Below, one piece after another: positions 6,988 through 15,269 of a stretch of DNA of 45,593 nucleotides (position 1 is the stretch's first letter; every line of letters begins with the position of its first letter). A program made the position numbers and the translations under genes. Source of the stretch: Actinomycetota bacterium (GTDB lineage: Bacteria; Actinomycetota; AC-67); assembly GCA_041658565.1 (NCBI GenBank), contig JBAZZY010000022.1, forward strand, positions 1 through 45,593. The letters are read 5' to 3'. The notes below the pieces were generated by a model, which saw only the letters and a list, made by a program, of their open reading frames with translations, ran no database searches and was not told the DNA's origin.

Positions 6988-8174
6988 CACGTCTCCCGTC
7001 GGCCGGCTTCGCCGGCACTCGCTCTCAGGATCGCTTCCACCATACCTGCCACGCGGCGCATCGGCAGGACATCGTGGACGCGAATCACCGCGGCGCCGGC
7101 CACCACGGCCATGGCTACAGTCGCCGCGGTTCCCTCAGTCCGCTCATCCACTCCGACGTCCAAGGTCTGCCCGATGAATGACTTCCGCGAAGTCCCGGCA
7201 AGGACCGGATACCCCAGACACCGGAACTCACGCAGGCGCCGCAAAAGCACCAGGTTGTGCTCGCGCGTCTTTCCGAACCCGAAGCCCGGATCGATCAGGA
7301 TTCGCGCGGGATCGACTCCGGCGGCAACCGCCGCGTCGGCGCGGTCGGCGAGGAACCCGTACACCTCGCCGACGACGTCGCGGTAGGTGGGATCTCGCTG
7401 CATCGTTCGCGGATCTCCCAGCATGTGCATCAGCACGATCGGCACGCGGCGATCGGCAACGAGCGAAAACATCTCGGGATCGGCGCGCCCGGCCGAGACG
7501 TCGTTCACGATCGAGGCGCCTGCATCCAAGGCGGCGGCGGCGACCGACGCTTTGGTGGTGTCCACGCTGATCGGGACGCCGGTCTTGGCCGCGAGCGCCT
7601 CGATGACCGGAACCACCCTGGCCGCCTCGTCGCGCGCGTCCACTGGGTCGGCACCAGGTCGGGTGGATTCGCCCCCCACGTCGAGCAAATCGGCGCCCTC
7701 TTCGACGAGCGCGAGCCCGTGCTCGACGGCGGCGGCGGCATCGAAGAACCTCCCGCCGTCACTGAACGAGTCCGGCGTGACGTTGACGATCCCCATGATG
7801 TGCGCGCGCTGCGACAGCGGAAGAACTCGTCCACCCCAAACTAGGTTGAGGGCAGGGGCGTTGTGTGCGCTCAGTGCTTTCTTGAGCGCTGTGTAGACAT
7901 CCGGAACGCGCGGCGTCCATGGGGGATCGTCGAGGTTGGTCGCGAGCACCACGAGTGCGTCGCCGATACGCACACAGCGCACGCCGGCCGCCGTCAGCTC
8001 GGATTCGGCCTCGGTGGGAAGCGCGAGATTCTCAACCATCACCGCCCACTCGGTCACGCCCAGTCGGTCGACGGCCTGCCTGATTCCCTGCAGATCCCGA
8101 GGCAGGAACGAACCGACTCCGGAGAGGACGCGAAGCGGCTCGAAGGAAGCGAGGACTCGCGCGCGCACGGGCAC
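6987..8174 (-). CDS. folP: dihydropteroate synthase with an N-terminal extension
   Basis: FolP condenses 6-hydroxymethyldihydropterin diphosphate with p-aminobenzoate and is the sulfonamide target. The catalytic TIM barrel runs from about residue 125 (IMGIVNVTPDSFSDGG) through DVGGESTRPGAD, PISVDTTK, INDVSAG-like (IVNDVSAG), LMHMLGDP, LIDPGFGFGKT and LAGTSRKSFIG to RVHDV. The usual length is about 270-290 residues. Here 395 residues are encoded because some 120 residues precede the barrel (ending ...ALKKALSAHNAPALNLVWGGRVLPLSQR). The extension is open, follows the folE stop by 3 bases, and looks like a folded alpha/beta region rather than a mis-called start. Longer FolP proteins exist in other bacteria, and the extension's function is unknown. 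Confidence 0.95.
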   Translation of the reverse strand: MPVRARVLASFEPLRVLSGVGSFLPRDLQGIRQAVDRLGVTEWAVMVENLALPTEAESELTAAGVRCVRIGDALVVLATNLDDPPWTPRVPDVYTALKKALSAHNAPALNLVWGGRVLPLSQRAHIMGIVNVTPDSFSDGGRFFDAAAAVEHGLALVEEGADLLDVGGESTRPGADPVDARDEAARVVPVIEALAAKTGVPISVDTTKASVAAAALDAGASIVNDVSAGRADPEMFSLVADRRVPIVLMHMLGDPRTMQRDPTYRDVVGEVYGFLADRADAAVAAGVDPARILIDPGFGFGKTREHNLVLLRRLREFRCLGYPVLAGTSRKSFIGQTLDVGVDERTEGTAATVAMAVVAGAAVIRVHDVLPMRRVAGMVEAILRASAGEAGRRET

Positions 8175-8177
8175 GGC

Positions 8178-8813
8178 TTACCGCCCGGCGCGCGCCAGCG
8201 CGGCCAACTCGGCGCGCGCGCCGGTGTCGTGCTCGAAGACGCCGCGGGCTTCGGTGGTGACGGTGACCGATCCGGGCGCGCGCGCGCCGCGGATGGTCAT
8301 GCACAAGTGCTCTGCTTCGACCAAAACGAAGACGCCGGCCGGCGTGAGCGCCGCTTCCAGAGCGTCGGCAGCCTCGCGCACCAATCGCTCTTGAACTTGC
8401 AGGCGCCGCGACAGAACTTCCATCAGGCGCGCGATCTTGGACAACCCGGTGATGCGTCCATCGGGGCCGGGCAGGTACGCGACCGCGGCGGTTCCGGTGA
8501 ACGGCAACAAGTGGTGCTCGCAAATAGACACAAGAGGAATCGAGTGAACCATCACCAATCCGCGCGCGGTCTCGGAGGCCAGCGGCTGCAACAGCGACAC
8601 GGGATCAACCGCGTAACCGGAGAACAACTCACCGTAGGACTCGGCAACACGGCCGGGCGTGTCGGCGAGCCCGGCGCGTTCGGGGTTCTCGCCGATTCCC
8701 TCAAGAATCAGTCGTACGCCGCGCGCGATCTTGTCGGCATCGACCGTCGCCGCGCCGCGTGCTTCCGCGTGCGCTTCGGAAGCCGAAACGACAAGGCGGG
8801 GTTCGAAAGTCAT
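8178..8813 (-). CDS. folE: GTP cyclohydrolase I
   Basis: This enzyme opens the folate pathway, converting GTP to dihydroneopterin triphosphate. The product is 211 residues. The zinc site is visible as CEHHLLPF plus the later Cys in AEHLCMTIRGARAPGS. Other family motifs are TPGRVAESYGELFSGY, GLSKIARLMEVLSRRLQVQERL and VTVTTEARGVF. It lies between ftsH (26 bases upstream) and folP (3 bases downstream), the usual actinobacterial arrangement. Confidence 0.98.
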   Translation of the reverse strand: MTFEPRLVVSASEAHAEARGAATVDADKIARGVRLILEGIGENPERAGLADTPGRVAESYGELFSGYAVDPVSLLQPLASETARGLVMVHSIPLVSICEHHLLPFTGTAAVAYLPGPDGRITGLSKIARLMEVLSRRLQVQERLVREAADALEAALTPAGVFVLVEAEHLCMTIRGARAPGSVTVTTEARGVFEHDTGARAELAALARAGR

Positions 8814-8839
8814 TGCCGCAAGTCTACGTCCGTGGGGTG

Positions 8840-10804
8840 CTACTTGGTCCCGCCGGACGAACCCGGGTCCGCCTGCGTGCGGTGAATCGGAGCCGCCGGG
8901 GCCTGAGGCCGGCTTCCGGACACGCGGCCGCGATTGCCGTCGGCATCGCGCGGCGGCCGCTTCTGAACTCCCTCAAGGAGGCGAGTCAGTTCGTCCTTCT
9001 CGACGGTTTCGTGTTCGAGCAGCCCCTCGACGATGTTGTCGAGCACATCCCGGTACTGCACGAGGATCTCGCGAGCCTCGGCGTAGGCCTCGTCGAGCAA
9101 GCGGCGGATCTCCTTGTCGATCTCAAAGGCGACGGCGTCCGAGTAGTCCGGGTGCGCCGCGAAGTCGCGCCCAAGAAACACCTGCTCCTGCGCCTGCCCC
9201 AGCGCCATCGGACCAAGCCGCGTACTCATGCCGTACTCGGTCACCATCTGGCGCGCGACCTTTGTCGCACGGTTGATGTCGTCCTGAGCCCCGGTCGTCG
9301 GGTCCTCAAAGACCAACTCCTCAGCAACGCGACCGCCGAGGAACATCGCCAACTCGTCGATCAGCTCGCTGCGGGTAATCAAGAAACGGTCCTCGGTCGG
9401 CAGCGACAGGGTGTAGCCGAGCGCGCGACCGCGAGGAATGATCGAGATCTTGTGGACGGGATCGGCGTTCGGGAGCGCGTGGCCTACGAGCGCGTGGCCT
9501 CCCTCGTGGTAGGCGATAACCCGCTTCTCTTTATCGCTGATGACGCGACTGCGACGCTCCGGTCCGGCAACGACGCGATCGATAGCCTCCTCCAGCTCGG
9601 CCATCGTGATCTCCTTGTTGCCGCGCCGGGCCGTCAAAAGAGCCGCTTCGTTCACGACATTTGCCAGATCGGCTCCGGTGAATCCCGGTGTCCGGCGCGC
9701 AAGGATCTCCAGTTCGATCCCCTCGGCAAGGGGCTTGCCGCGCGCGTGGACGTTCAGGATCGCCGTGCGCCCTCGGAGATCGGGTCGGTCGATCACGATC
9801 TGACGGTCAAAGCGCCCCGGGCGCAGGAGCGCGGGGTCCAGGATGTCGGGTCGGTTGGTCGCCGCGATCAGGATGACCCCGGTACGAACATCGAAGCCGT
9901 CCATCTCAACGAGAAGTTGGTTTAGAGTCTGCTCGCGCTCGTCGTGGCCGCCGCCGAGTCCGGCACCACGCTGGCGGCCGACGGCATCGATCTCGTCCAC
10001 GAACACGATCGCCGGCGCCGCCTGCTTGGCCTGCTCGAACAAGTCGCGCACTCGCGCAGCCCCGACTCCGACGAACATCTCGACGAAGTCCGACCCCGAG
10101 ATGGAGAAGAACGGCACGCCGGCTTCGCCCGCGACGGCGCGCGCCAGCAAAGTCTTGCCCGACCCGGGCGGTCCGTACAGCAGGACACCCTTGGGGATCT
10201 TCGCGCCGACCGCCTGGAACTTCGCCGGGCTCTGGAGGAACTCCTTGATCTCCACCAGTTCCTCGACGGCCTCATCCACGCCGGCGACGTCTTTGAAGGT
10301 CACCTTCGGGGCTTCCTTGGAAACCTGCTTCGCGCGAGTCTTGCCGAAGCTCATGACCCGGTTCCCACCGGCCTGCGAGCTGTTCATGATCCAGAAGAAG
10401 AAGCCCACGATCAACAGGAAAGGCAGGAAGTTGAACAGCGTCGTCAGCAGCGCGTTCCCGCCTTGCGCGTCCACCTTGATGGAAACGTTCGCGTCGCGCA
10501 GCTCGTCGACGAGTTCGTCGCCGTAGTCCGCCAGGAACGTCGCGCGGTAGCTACGACCGTCGGCAAGCTTGCCTTGGACGCGATCGTCGCGAGCGAAGAA
10601 CTCCGCGTTGCGCACGTCCCCGGCCTTGACCCGCTGCAGGAACTCGCTGAAGGTCAGATCAACCGTGGTCGTCTTTCCGGAAAAACTGTTCATGACCACG
10701 ATCAACAAAAGGAGCAGTACGACGACGTAGACGCCCGGGCCGCGAAGCCAGCGCGACAGCGGCGACTTGCTCGACGGCTTGCGTCCGGTTCCGAAGGATG
10801 GCAT
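8840..10804 (-). CDS. ftsH: ATP-dependent zinc metalloprotease FtsH
   Basis: A membrane-anchored AAA+ protease that degrades misfolded membrane proteins and short-lived regulators. The 654 residues comprise a first membrane segment (GPGVYVVVLLLLLIVVMN), an extracytoplasmic FtsH_ext region, a second membrane segment (TLFNFLPFLLIVGFFFWIMN), the AAA domain with Walker A GPPGSGKT near residue 212, Walker B IVFVDEID, the arginine-finger region and the SRH, then the peptidase with HEGGH near residue 433 as the zinc motif. The tail is basic, Pro-rich and probably disordered. It starts at ATG 10804 and heads the folate genes, as in mycobacteria. Confidence 0.98.
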   Translation of the reverse strand: MPSFGTGRKPSSKSPLSRWLRGPGVYVVVLLLLLIVVMNSFSGKTTTVDLTFSEFLQRVKAGDVRNAEFFARDDRVQGKLADGRSYRATFLADYGDELVDELRDANVSIKVDAQGGNALLTTLFNFLPFLLIVGFFFWIMNSSQAGGNRVMSFGKTRAKQVSKEAPKVTFKDVAGVDEAVEELVEIKEFLQSPAKFQAVGAKIPKGVLLYGPPGSGKTLLARAVAGEAGVPFFSISGSDFVEMFVGVGAARVRDLFEQAKQAAPAIVFVDEIDAVGRQRGAGLGGGHDEREQTLNQLLVEMDGFDVRTGVILIAATNRPDILDPALLRPGRFDRQIVIDRPDLRGRTAILNVHARGKPLAEGIELEILARRTPGFTGADLANVVNEAALLTARRGNKEITMAELEEAIDRVVAGPERRSRVISDKEKRVIAYHEGGHALVGHALPNADPVHKISIIPRGRALGYTLSLPTEDRFLITRSELIDELAMFLGGRVAEELVFEDPTTGAQDDINRATKVARQMVTEYGMSTRLGPMALGQAQEQVFLGRDFAAHPDYSDAVAFEIDKEIRRLLDEAYAEAREILVQYRDVLDNIVEGLLEHETVEKDELTRLLEGVQKRPPRDADGNRGRVSGSRPQAPAAPIHRTQADPGSSGGTK

Positions 10805-10904
10805 TAGTTCTTATCTCTCTCCGTGAAACTTTACTTGTCCGGACGGGTCAACGCGCCGGAAACCGCGAACATGCCCGGGGTGTCCAAGAGCCGTCGCAGA
10901 CCCG

Positions 10905-11171
10905 CTACGGACGTCCGAGAACCGTAAGGCGAACGCCCTGTCCGTCCCGCAGCCCGAGCCCCTTGATCACGTCGAGAGGAACCAGGAGCGCAGGTGCCTT
11001 GAGCGACCCGTGAACCTTCCCGGTGAAGTCGGTCCCGCGCAAGCTGGCGCGCACCGATTCCCCCGGGCGAAGCCCGAGATCCGCCACGACCTGCTCATCG
11101 AGAGCGATCCTCCCGTAGGTCGTATTGGCTTGAGTCGCCATTGTGAGCATTGCCCGAAACGTTCTGGCCAC
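10905..11171 (-). CDS. small conserved-looking beta-rich protein of unknown function
   Basis: 88 residues from a GTG at 11171, which is preceded by GAGGAG at good spacing in the last codons of hpt. The sequence has a beta-barrel feel: YGRIALDEQVVADLGLRPGESVRASLRG, then GKVHGSLKAPALLVPLDVIKGLGLRDGQGVRLTV. The two D-x-x-V-x-x-LGL-x-x-G-x-x-V segments look like an internal repeat, as in AbrB/swapped-hairpin or DUF1905-like proteins. I do not recognise a specific family. It is cotranscribed between hpt and ftsH. Confidence 0.6.
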   Translation of the reverse strand: MARTFRAMLTMATQANTTYGRIALDEQVVADLGLRPGESVRASLRGTDFTGKVHGSLKAPALLVPLDVIKGLGLRDGQGVRLTVLGRP

Positions 11172-11174
11172 CGA

Positions 11175-11723
11175 TCACTCCTCGTAGGCGTGCGGCTTGA
11201 GTGTACCGACGTATGGCAGATTTCGGTAGCGCTGCAGATAGTCGAGCCCATAGCCAACCACGAACTGCGGGGGCATTGCGAACCCGTGGTAACGGATATC
11301 GAGTGCGACTTCCTGAACATCCGGCTTGGTCATGAGCGCACAGATCTCCAAAGACCTCGGGCCACGACCGCGCAGGTTGCTGAGCAAATAGGACAGTGTG
11401 AGCCCGGAATCCACGATGTCTTCGACGATTACGACGTTGCGCCCGCCGATGTCCAGATCGAGGTCCTTGAGGATCCGAACGACGCCGCTGGTCCGAGTGG
11501 AGGATCCGTAACTGGACACGGCCATGAAGTCGAACTCCGCGGGAACCGTGATGGCACGAGACAGATCAGCCATGAGCACGAAGGCGCCCTTGAGCACGCC
11601 GACCAGCAACAGGTCGGCGTCACGGTAGTCCTCTGAAATCCGCTTGCCCAACTCGGCGACCTTGACTTGGATCTCGTCCTCGGTCAGCACCACGGACTCG
11701 ACGTCCGGATTCACCTCGGTCAC
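11175..11723 (-). CDS. hpt: hypoxanthine phosphoribosyltransferase
   Basis: Purine salvage: converts hypoxanthine or guanine plus PRPP to IMP or GMP. The 182 residues show the PRPP-binding motif VVIVEDIVDSG near residues 97-107, the LLVGVLKGAFVLMADL strand-loop, and the C-terminal FVVGYGLDYLQRYRNLPYVG typical of bacterial Hpt. The GTG start at 11723 lies directly after the tilS stop. The tilS-hpt-ftsH order is conserved widely in Gram-positive bacteria. Confidence 0.97.
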   Translation of the reverse strand: MTEVNPDVESVVLTEDEIQVKVAELGKRISEDYRDADLLLVGVLKGAFVLMADLSRAITVPAEFDFMAVSSYGSSTRTSGVVRILKDLDLDIGGRNVVIVEDIVDSGLTLSYLLSNLRGRGPRSLEICALMTKPDVQEVALDIRYHGFAMPPQFVVGYGLDYLQRYRNLPYVGTLKPHAYEE

Positions 11724-11724
11724 T

Positions 11725-13110
11725 TCAGTCCTCCTCGACCGACAGCCACAAGAACCGTCGCGTTTGTTCGGTCACCTTCGCGCGATCGTCCATCCGGTGC
11801 CCGACGACCCACAAGATCACGCCTTGATCATCGACGACCAATGGAACTTCCGCGCGCCGACCCCCCGGCACCTTTTCATCTGTGAAGAAGTCTCCGACCT
11901 TCTTCGCGCTCGTCATCCCGATCGGCCGGAACCGGTCGCCGGAACGCCATCGCCTCACGCGCAGAGGGAAGGTAACTCGGTCCGCGTCGAACACGCATGC
12001 CACCAGTCCGTCCGGCCACCGCTCCGGACGATCTTCGCCGAGCACGGCCCGGGCGTGCAGCCCCCAAGCCGTCAGATCCGTGCGACCCGGGACCTCTAAG
12101 CCGGCTGCGGCGCGCGGCGAGGACGGAGAGGGGGACGGGCCGACGACCAGGACACCATACTCGACGAGCGCACTCAACCGGCCGGGCAGATCCAGGCGCG
12201 CGCCGGTCCGGCCGTCGAGCGCGAGCGCGCGCACAGCCTCGGTCTGCTCGGCCGTCAGGGTTGCGTTCCCGGCGCGCGCCAGCAAGCGAACCGCCCGCCG
12301 TTGCAGCGCGGGGGGAATCTCGCGAAGCCGCTCGATCCGTACCCGACCTCCGTCGGGTCCGGGTTCGACCCCGGCGGCAGCGGCCGCGGCGCCGTCGAGG
12401 TACCGATCCTCATCCCGCAGCACGTCGGCGGCGCGCGCCAGCGACTCGGCCACGCGGGCGTCCAAAGTTCCAGAAAGCATCGGCAGCACGCGGTGCCGGA
12501 CCACGTTTCGAAGGAAATCGTCGGTGTCGTTCGTGGGATCCATTCGCGGCCGCAAGCGCAGCGCCCGACAGAAGGCCTCGACGTCGTCGCGTCGCACGTC
12601 GATAAGCGGACGCACGTACCACCAACGGCGCGGCGGGATTCCCGACAAGCCGCGCCGACCGGCGCCGGCAAACGCATTCATCACGACGGTCTCGGCCTGA
12701 TCGTCGAGCGTGTGGCCGGTGGCGATCCGCGTCGCTCCGATTTCGCGCGCTACCTCGTGCAAAAAGCTACTGCGGCGAATGCGGGAGGCCTCCTCCGGGG
12801 AGCGCCCGCGCAACCGCTCCGTCGAGTCGGCCACGCCGGCGGTCACCGGGAGCCCCAAGCGGCGCGCGTGACGAACCACGAAGCGCGCGTCGGCTGAGGA
12901 GCCTTCGCGAAGCCGGTGGTCGAAGTGCGCGACATGCAGTTCCAGCCGGTACACCGGCGCGAGACGGATCAGCGCGTGTAGAAGAGAAAGCGAATCAGGG
13001 CCCCCGGAAACCGCAACCAAGACTCGCTCGCCTCCGGAGAGCAACTCCCGGTCGTCGATGGTGCGGCGCACGCGGGCCACGAACTCACCCACCGTGCGCG
13101 CCTCCGCCAC
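11725..13110 (-). CDS. tilS: tRNA(Ile)-lysidine synthase
   Basis: TilS modifies C34 of the CAU-anticodon tRNA-Ile to lysidine. The N-terminal PP-loop ATPase is shown by VLVAVSGGPDSLSLLHAL (residues about 30-47), then HFDHRLREGS, ATGHTLDDQAETVVM and RPLIDVRRDDVEAFCRALRL. A C-terminal TilS domain follows, with TFPLRVRRWRSGDRFRPIGM and KKVGDFFTDEKVP. I chose the GTG at 13110 because AGAGG lies 6 bases upstream and it directly follows the stop of the previous gene. A GTG at 13143 would add 11 residues and overlap that gene by 25 bases. Confidence 0.96.
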   Translation of the reverse strand: MAEARTVGEFVARVRRTIDDRELLSGGERVLVAVSGGPDSLSLLHALIRLAPVYRLELHVAHFDHRLREGSSADARFVVRHARRLGLPVTAGVADSTERLRGRSPEEASRIRRSSFLHEVAREIGATRIATGHTLDDQAETVVMNAFAGAGRRGLSGIPPRRWWYVRPLIDVRRDDVEAFCRALRLRPRMDPTNDTDDFLRNVVRHRVLPMLSGTLDARVAESLARAADVLRDEDRYLDGAAAAAAGVEPGPDGGRVRIERLREIPPALQRRAVRLLARAGNATLTAEQTEAVRALALDGRTGARLDLPGRLSALVEYGVLVVGPSPSPSSPRAAAGLEVPGRTDLTAWGLHARAVLGEDRPERWPDGLVACVFDADRVTFPLRVRRWRSGDRFRPIGMTSAKKVGDFFTDEKVPGGRRAEVPLVVDDQGVILWVVGHRMDDRAKVTEQTRRFLWLSVEED

Positions 13111-13118
13111 GAGATCCT

Positions 13119-14177
13119 CTACGCGCCGGTTCTCACGAGCCACGCCTCGGGATCGCGCATCTCCTCAAGGCTCGGCATGTTGTCACCGTCTGCTTCCCAA
13201 ACGCGATTCACCGCGCTCGTTCCCGCGCGATCCGCAACCTCATTGCAGAACTTCTCTCCAAGGACGTACTGCTCGTACTTCATGTCTAGTCCGATCGCGC
13301 GCTGGAAGACCCTCTCAGGACTCGAGGTACTGCGGCGACGCGCTTCGAGCGCGCCCTTCATGTGCGCGTAACTCGGGATCTGGGATTCACCCAAGCGATT
13401 CATCACGAACGTTCCGTGCCCTTCGACGATGCACATCAACGCCTGCATCTCGGCCAGCACGCCGCGCTGCTCATCGGAGAGCAGCAGGTTCATCACGTTC
13501 GCCGCGCGCCACCCTTGCGGGCCGGAGAGAAGCAATTCCTTGCCGCGCTCGACCAGTCGTCGCATGCGCGCGCTGTCGAGATCCATCGCGGCAAATGAGC
13601 GCTCGACGAGGCCCTTGACGCGCGCGCGCAGCCACGGCACCGCGGTGAACTGCGTGCGATGGGTCACTTCGTGAAGCGCGATCCACAGTCGAAAGTCCCG
13701 CGGCGCCAGCGCAAGGCGCTGTTCGGCCTCGACGATGTTGGGACCGACGTAGTAGACCTTCCCGGCGCCCTCGGTCGTCAGGACAAGGTCGTACTGCCCG
13801 AGGACCTTTTGCGACAGATACCCCAGAAGGAGTCCGATCTGCAGGCCGACCGCGGCGCGCGTCAGGCGGCGGGTGACGGCCGATGGCCCTGCAGCGGCGG
13901 CAAGGCGTTCGGTGACCGGAGCAAGCAACTCGCTGAATCCGTCCAGGTTTGCGCGGATCCACGCGCCGCGGCTCAGCACGATCGGGTCGATCGACTCAAC
14001 TGCAGGACTCAGACCGGTGAAGTCGCGAACGAGTCGATCCGATAGACGAGTGAACTCGATGAAGTCCTCCCGGGCCTGCCGCCTGAACCCTGCCGTCGTC
14101 GACGGCCCGCTGCCGCCTACCCTGCCGCCGACGCGCGCGGCCAAGTCCCAGTCGATTAGATCCGATGAACGAGTCAA
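13119..14177 (-). CDS. DUF2342-type zinc-dependent metalloprotease (zincin)
   Basis: 352 residues. The motif LWIALHEVTHRTQF carries HExxH, the zinc-binding and catalytic signature, and ALMCIVEGHGTFVMN downstream supplies the probable third ligand Glu. This matches the actinobacterial family annotated as zinc-dependent metalloprotease, or coenzyme F420 biosynthesis-associated protein, which stands beside tilS and hpt in mycobacteria and relatives. The start is a TTG at 14177; no better start is visible. Substrate and role are unknown, and the F420 label of the family reflects co-occurrence only. Confidence 0.9.
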   Translation of the reverse strand: MTRSSDLIDWDLAARVGGRVGGSGPSTTAGFRRQAREDFIEFTRLSDRLVRDFTGLSPAVESIDPIVLSRGAWIRANLDGFSELLAPVTERLAAAAGPSAVTRRLTRAAVGLQIGLLLGYLSQKVLGQYDLVLTTEGAGKVYYVGPNIVEAEQRLALAPRDFRLWIALHEVTHRTQFTAVPWLRARVKGLVERSFAAMDLDSARMRRLVERGKELLLSGPQGWRAANVMNLLLSDEQRGVLAEMQALMCIVEGHGTFVMNRLGESQIPSYAHMKGALEARRRSTSSPERVFQRAIGLDMKYEQYVLGEKFCNEVADRAGTSAVNRVWEADGDNMPSLEEMRDPEAWLVRTGA

Positions 14178-14198
14178 TAGAAACCGCCCTGCCGGGGC

Positions 14199-14483
14199 TC
14201 AGCCCTCACGCTTAACCGGAACACCTTCCGGATGACCTTGTCTGTGCTCCACCGTGTCGAATCCTCGCCGCTGGAACAAGTACATCCCTGCCGTGAACAG
14301 CAAGTACAGCCCCAGAACCGCAATCGAGGCTTCCGCCACACAAACATGCCACGGAGCACAGAGCCCGCCTTTAGGAGCGGGTTTGGGTGCGATCGGATTG
14401 GCCGCATACGACGGCACCGCGACCAGCAGCGTCAGTCCACCGGCAACGATCATTGCGCGAACCAAGCGGCCGAGACGGATCAT
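14199..14483 (-). CDS. small membrane protein with signal peptide
   Basis: 94 residues from ATG 14483. There is a cleavable-looking signal sequence (MIRLGRLVRAMIVAGG followed by LTLLVAVPSYAANP), a short Pro/Ala loop with two Cys (GGLCAPWHVCVAE), one membrane helix (ASIAVLGLYLLFTAGMYLF) and a short cytosolic tail. A TACGAT element lies 9 bases before the ATG, so the mRNA may be nearly leaderless. I do not recognise the family. It is probably the head of the transcript running into the zincin-tilS-hpt-ftsH-fol operon, the gap being 21 bases. Confidence 0.6.
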   Translation of the reverse strand: MIRLGRLVRAMIVAGGLTLLVAVPSYAANPIAPKPAPKGGLCAPWHVCVAEASIAVLGLYLLFTAGMYLFQRRGFDTVEHRQGHPEGVPVKREG

Positions 14484-14492
14484 GGCCGCGGA

Positions 14493-14498
14493 ATCGTA
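14493..14498 (-). promoter_or_regulatory. -10 element (TACGAT) of the small membrane protein gene
   Basis: The minus strand reads TACGAT, 9 bases upstream of ATG 14483. It fits the actinobacterial TAnnnT -10 consensus and near-leaderless spacing. Confidence 0.45.
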
Positions 14499-14623
14499 AC
14501 ACAGGCCCCCCGAGGTTCCGCCGACAAAGGTCGGATATCGAAACGGGGGCGCGCACCGCAGAACCGACTTCCGAAATGCCCCAATCACAAAGGTCCATAG
14601 CGAAAAGAATCCTCGCCCGGTCG

Positions 14624-14652
14624 TTTAACTCCAGCAAGTGACCTGTTAAACT
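14624..14652 (+). promoter_or_regulatory. whiB promoter (TTTAAC - 17 bp - TAAACT)
   Basis: TAAACT at 14647-14652 matches the -10 consensus, with TTTAAC at 14624-14629 in the -35 position. It would give a leader of about 24 bases that contains the ribosome binding site AAGGAG before the GTG of whiB. Confidence 0.5.
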
Positions 14653-14681
14653 TCTGCGAGCATTCGAGAAGGAGTTCACAA

Positions 14682-14951
14682 GTGGATGATGTTCGCTTTG
14701 AGTGGCAAAAGGACGGTTTATGCCGTGGGGTTGAACCGGAAGTCTTCTTCCCGGTTTCGGAAGAGGACGCGTGGAGAGCCAAAGAGATTTGCACCATCTG
14801 CGGCGTCCAGGAGTCTTGCCTCGTCTACTCCCTGTCGAACCGCGAGCGCTACGGCGTTTGGGGCGGCATCACGGAGAAGGAGCGGCTCGACATGTTCCGT
14901 CGCGGGGCTGCGCAGCGGGTCGTCGCGGAAGCACTGACCGAAGCAGGTTAG
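14682..14951 (+). CDS. WhiB-family iron-sulfur transcriptional regulator
   Basis: 89 residues from a GTG with AAGGAG 7 bases upstream. The four cluster ligands are Cys14, Cys37, Cys40 and Cys46 (C...CxxCxxxxxC), followed by the G[VI]WGG turn (GVWGG, residues 58-62) and a basic C-terminal helix (DMFRRGAAQR). These proteins carry a [4Fe-4S] cluster sensitive to O2 and NO and bind the main sigma factor to regulate transcription. They are restricted to Actinomycetota and their phages, so this is the strongest taxonomic marker in the window. Subfamily (WhiA/B/D/E) cannot be set from this alone; length and composition are closest to WhiB1/WhiB2-like proteins. Confidence 0.95.
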   Translation: MDDVRFEWQKDGLCRGVEPEVFFPVSEEDAWRAKEICTICGVQESCLVYSLSNRERYGVWGGITEKERLDMFRRGAAQRVVAEALTEAG

Positions 14952-15023
14952 AGCCGGAGGGGGGATTCGAACCCCCGGCCATTCGATTACGAATCGAATG
15001 CTCTACCCCTGAGCTACTCCGGC
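14952..15023 (-). tRNA. tRNA-Thr (anticodon CGT)
   Basis: 72 bases. The acceptor stem GCCGGAG/CTCCGGC pairs perfectly. The D arm is GCTC/GAGC, the anticodon stem TTCGA/TCGAA has loop TTCGTAA, and the T arm is GGGGG/CCCCC with loop TTCGAAT. The anticodon CGT is at 14989-14991 and reads ACG. CCA is not encoded. The 3' end abuts the stop codon of whiB on the other strand. Confidence 0.97.
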
Positions 15024-15091
15024 AGCGGCGCCGATTCTAGCAAGCAAGCGGAAGCCAGGAATTCGCAACGCAGCACACAACGCACCACGAT

Positions 15092-15124
15092 CCCCGGGAA
15101 TCCCCGGGGGTCTTTCATTTTCTT
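15092..15124 (+). terminator. rho-independent terminator candidate downstream of whiB
   Basis: CCCCGGG (15092-15098) pairs with CCCGGGG (15103-15109) around a 4-base loop and is followed by a T-rich run (TCTTTCATTTTCTT). It would stop transcripts coming from whiB on the plus strand after passing antisense through the tRNA. Confidence 0.45.
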
Positions 15125-15269
15125 CGACCGCGCGGGCAAAGACGTCCTTGACCGGCCGTCCGGGACAGGCGGTCGGAGCATCCCAGGATGTGCCCTGCAC
15201 GCTTGCCGCGCGAGCAATCCAGACACGACGAACTCCGCCGTGGTTGAGCGGCAACATGGCGCGCGACCG

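Noticed and set aside
8759..10807. Long plus-strand open frames opposite ftsH
   Set aside because: They are antisense shadows of a strongly conserved gene.
15003..15257. Small minus-strand frame between the tRNA and the reductase remnant
   Set aside because: It overlaps the pseudogene end out of frame and the terminator, with no family features.
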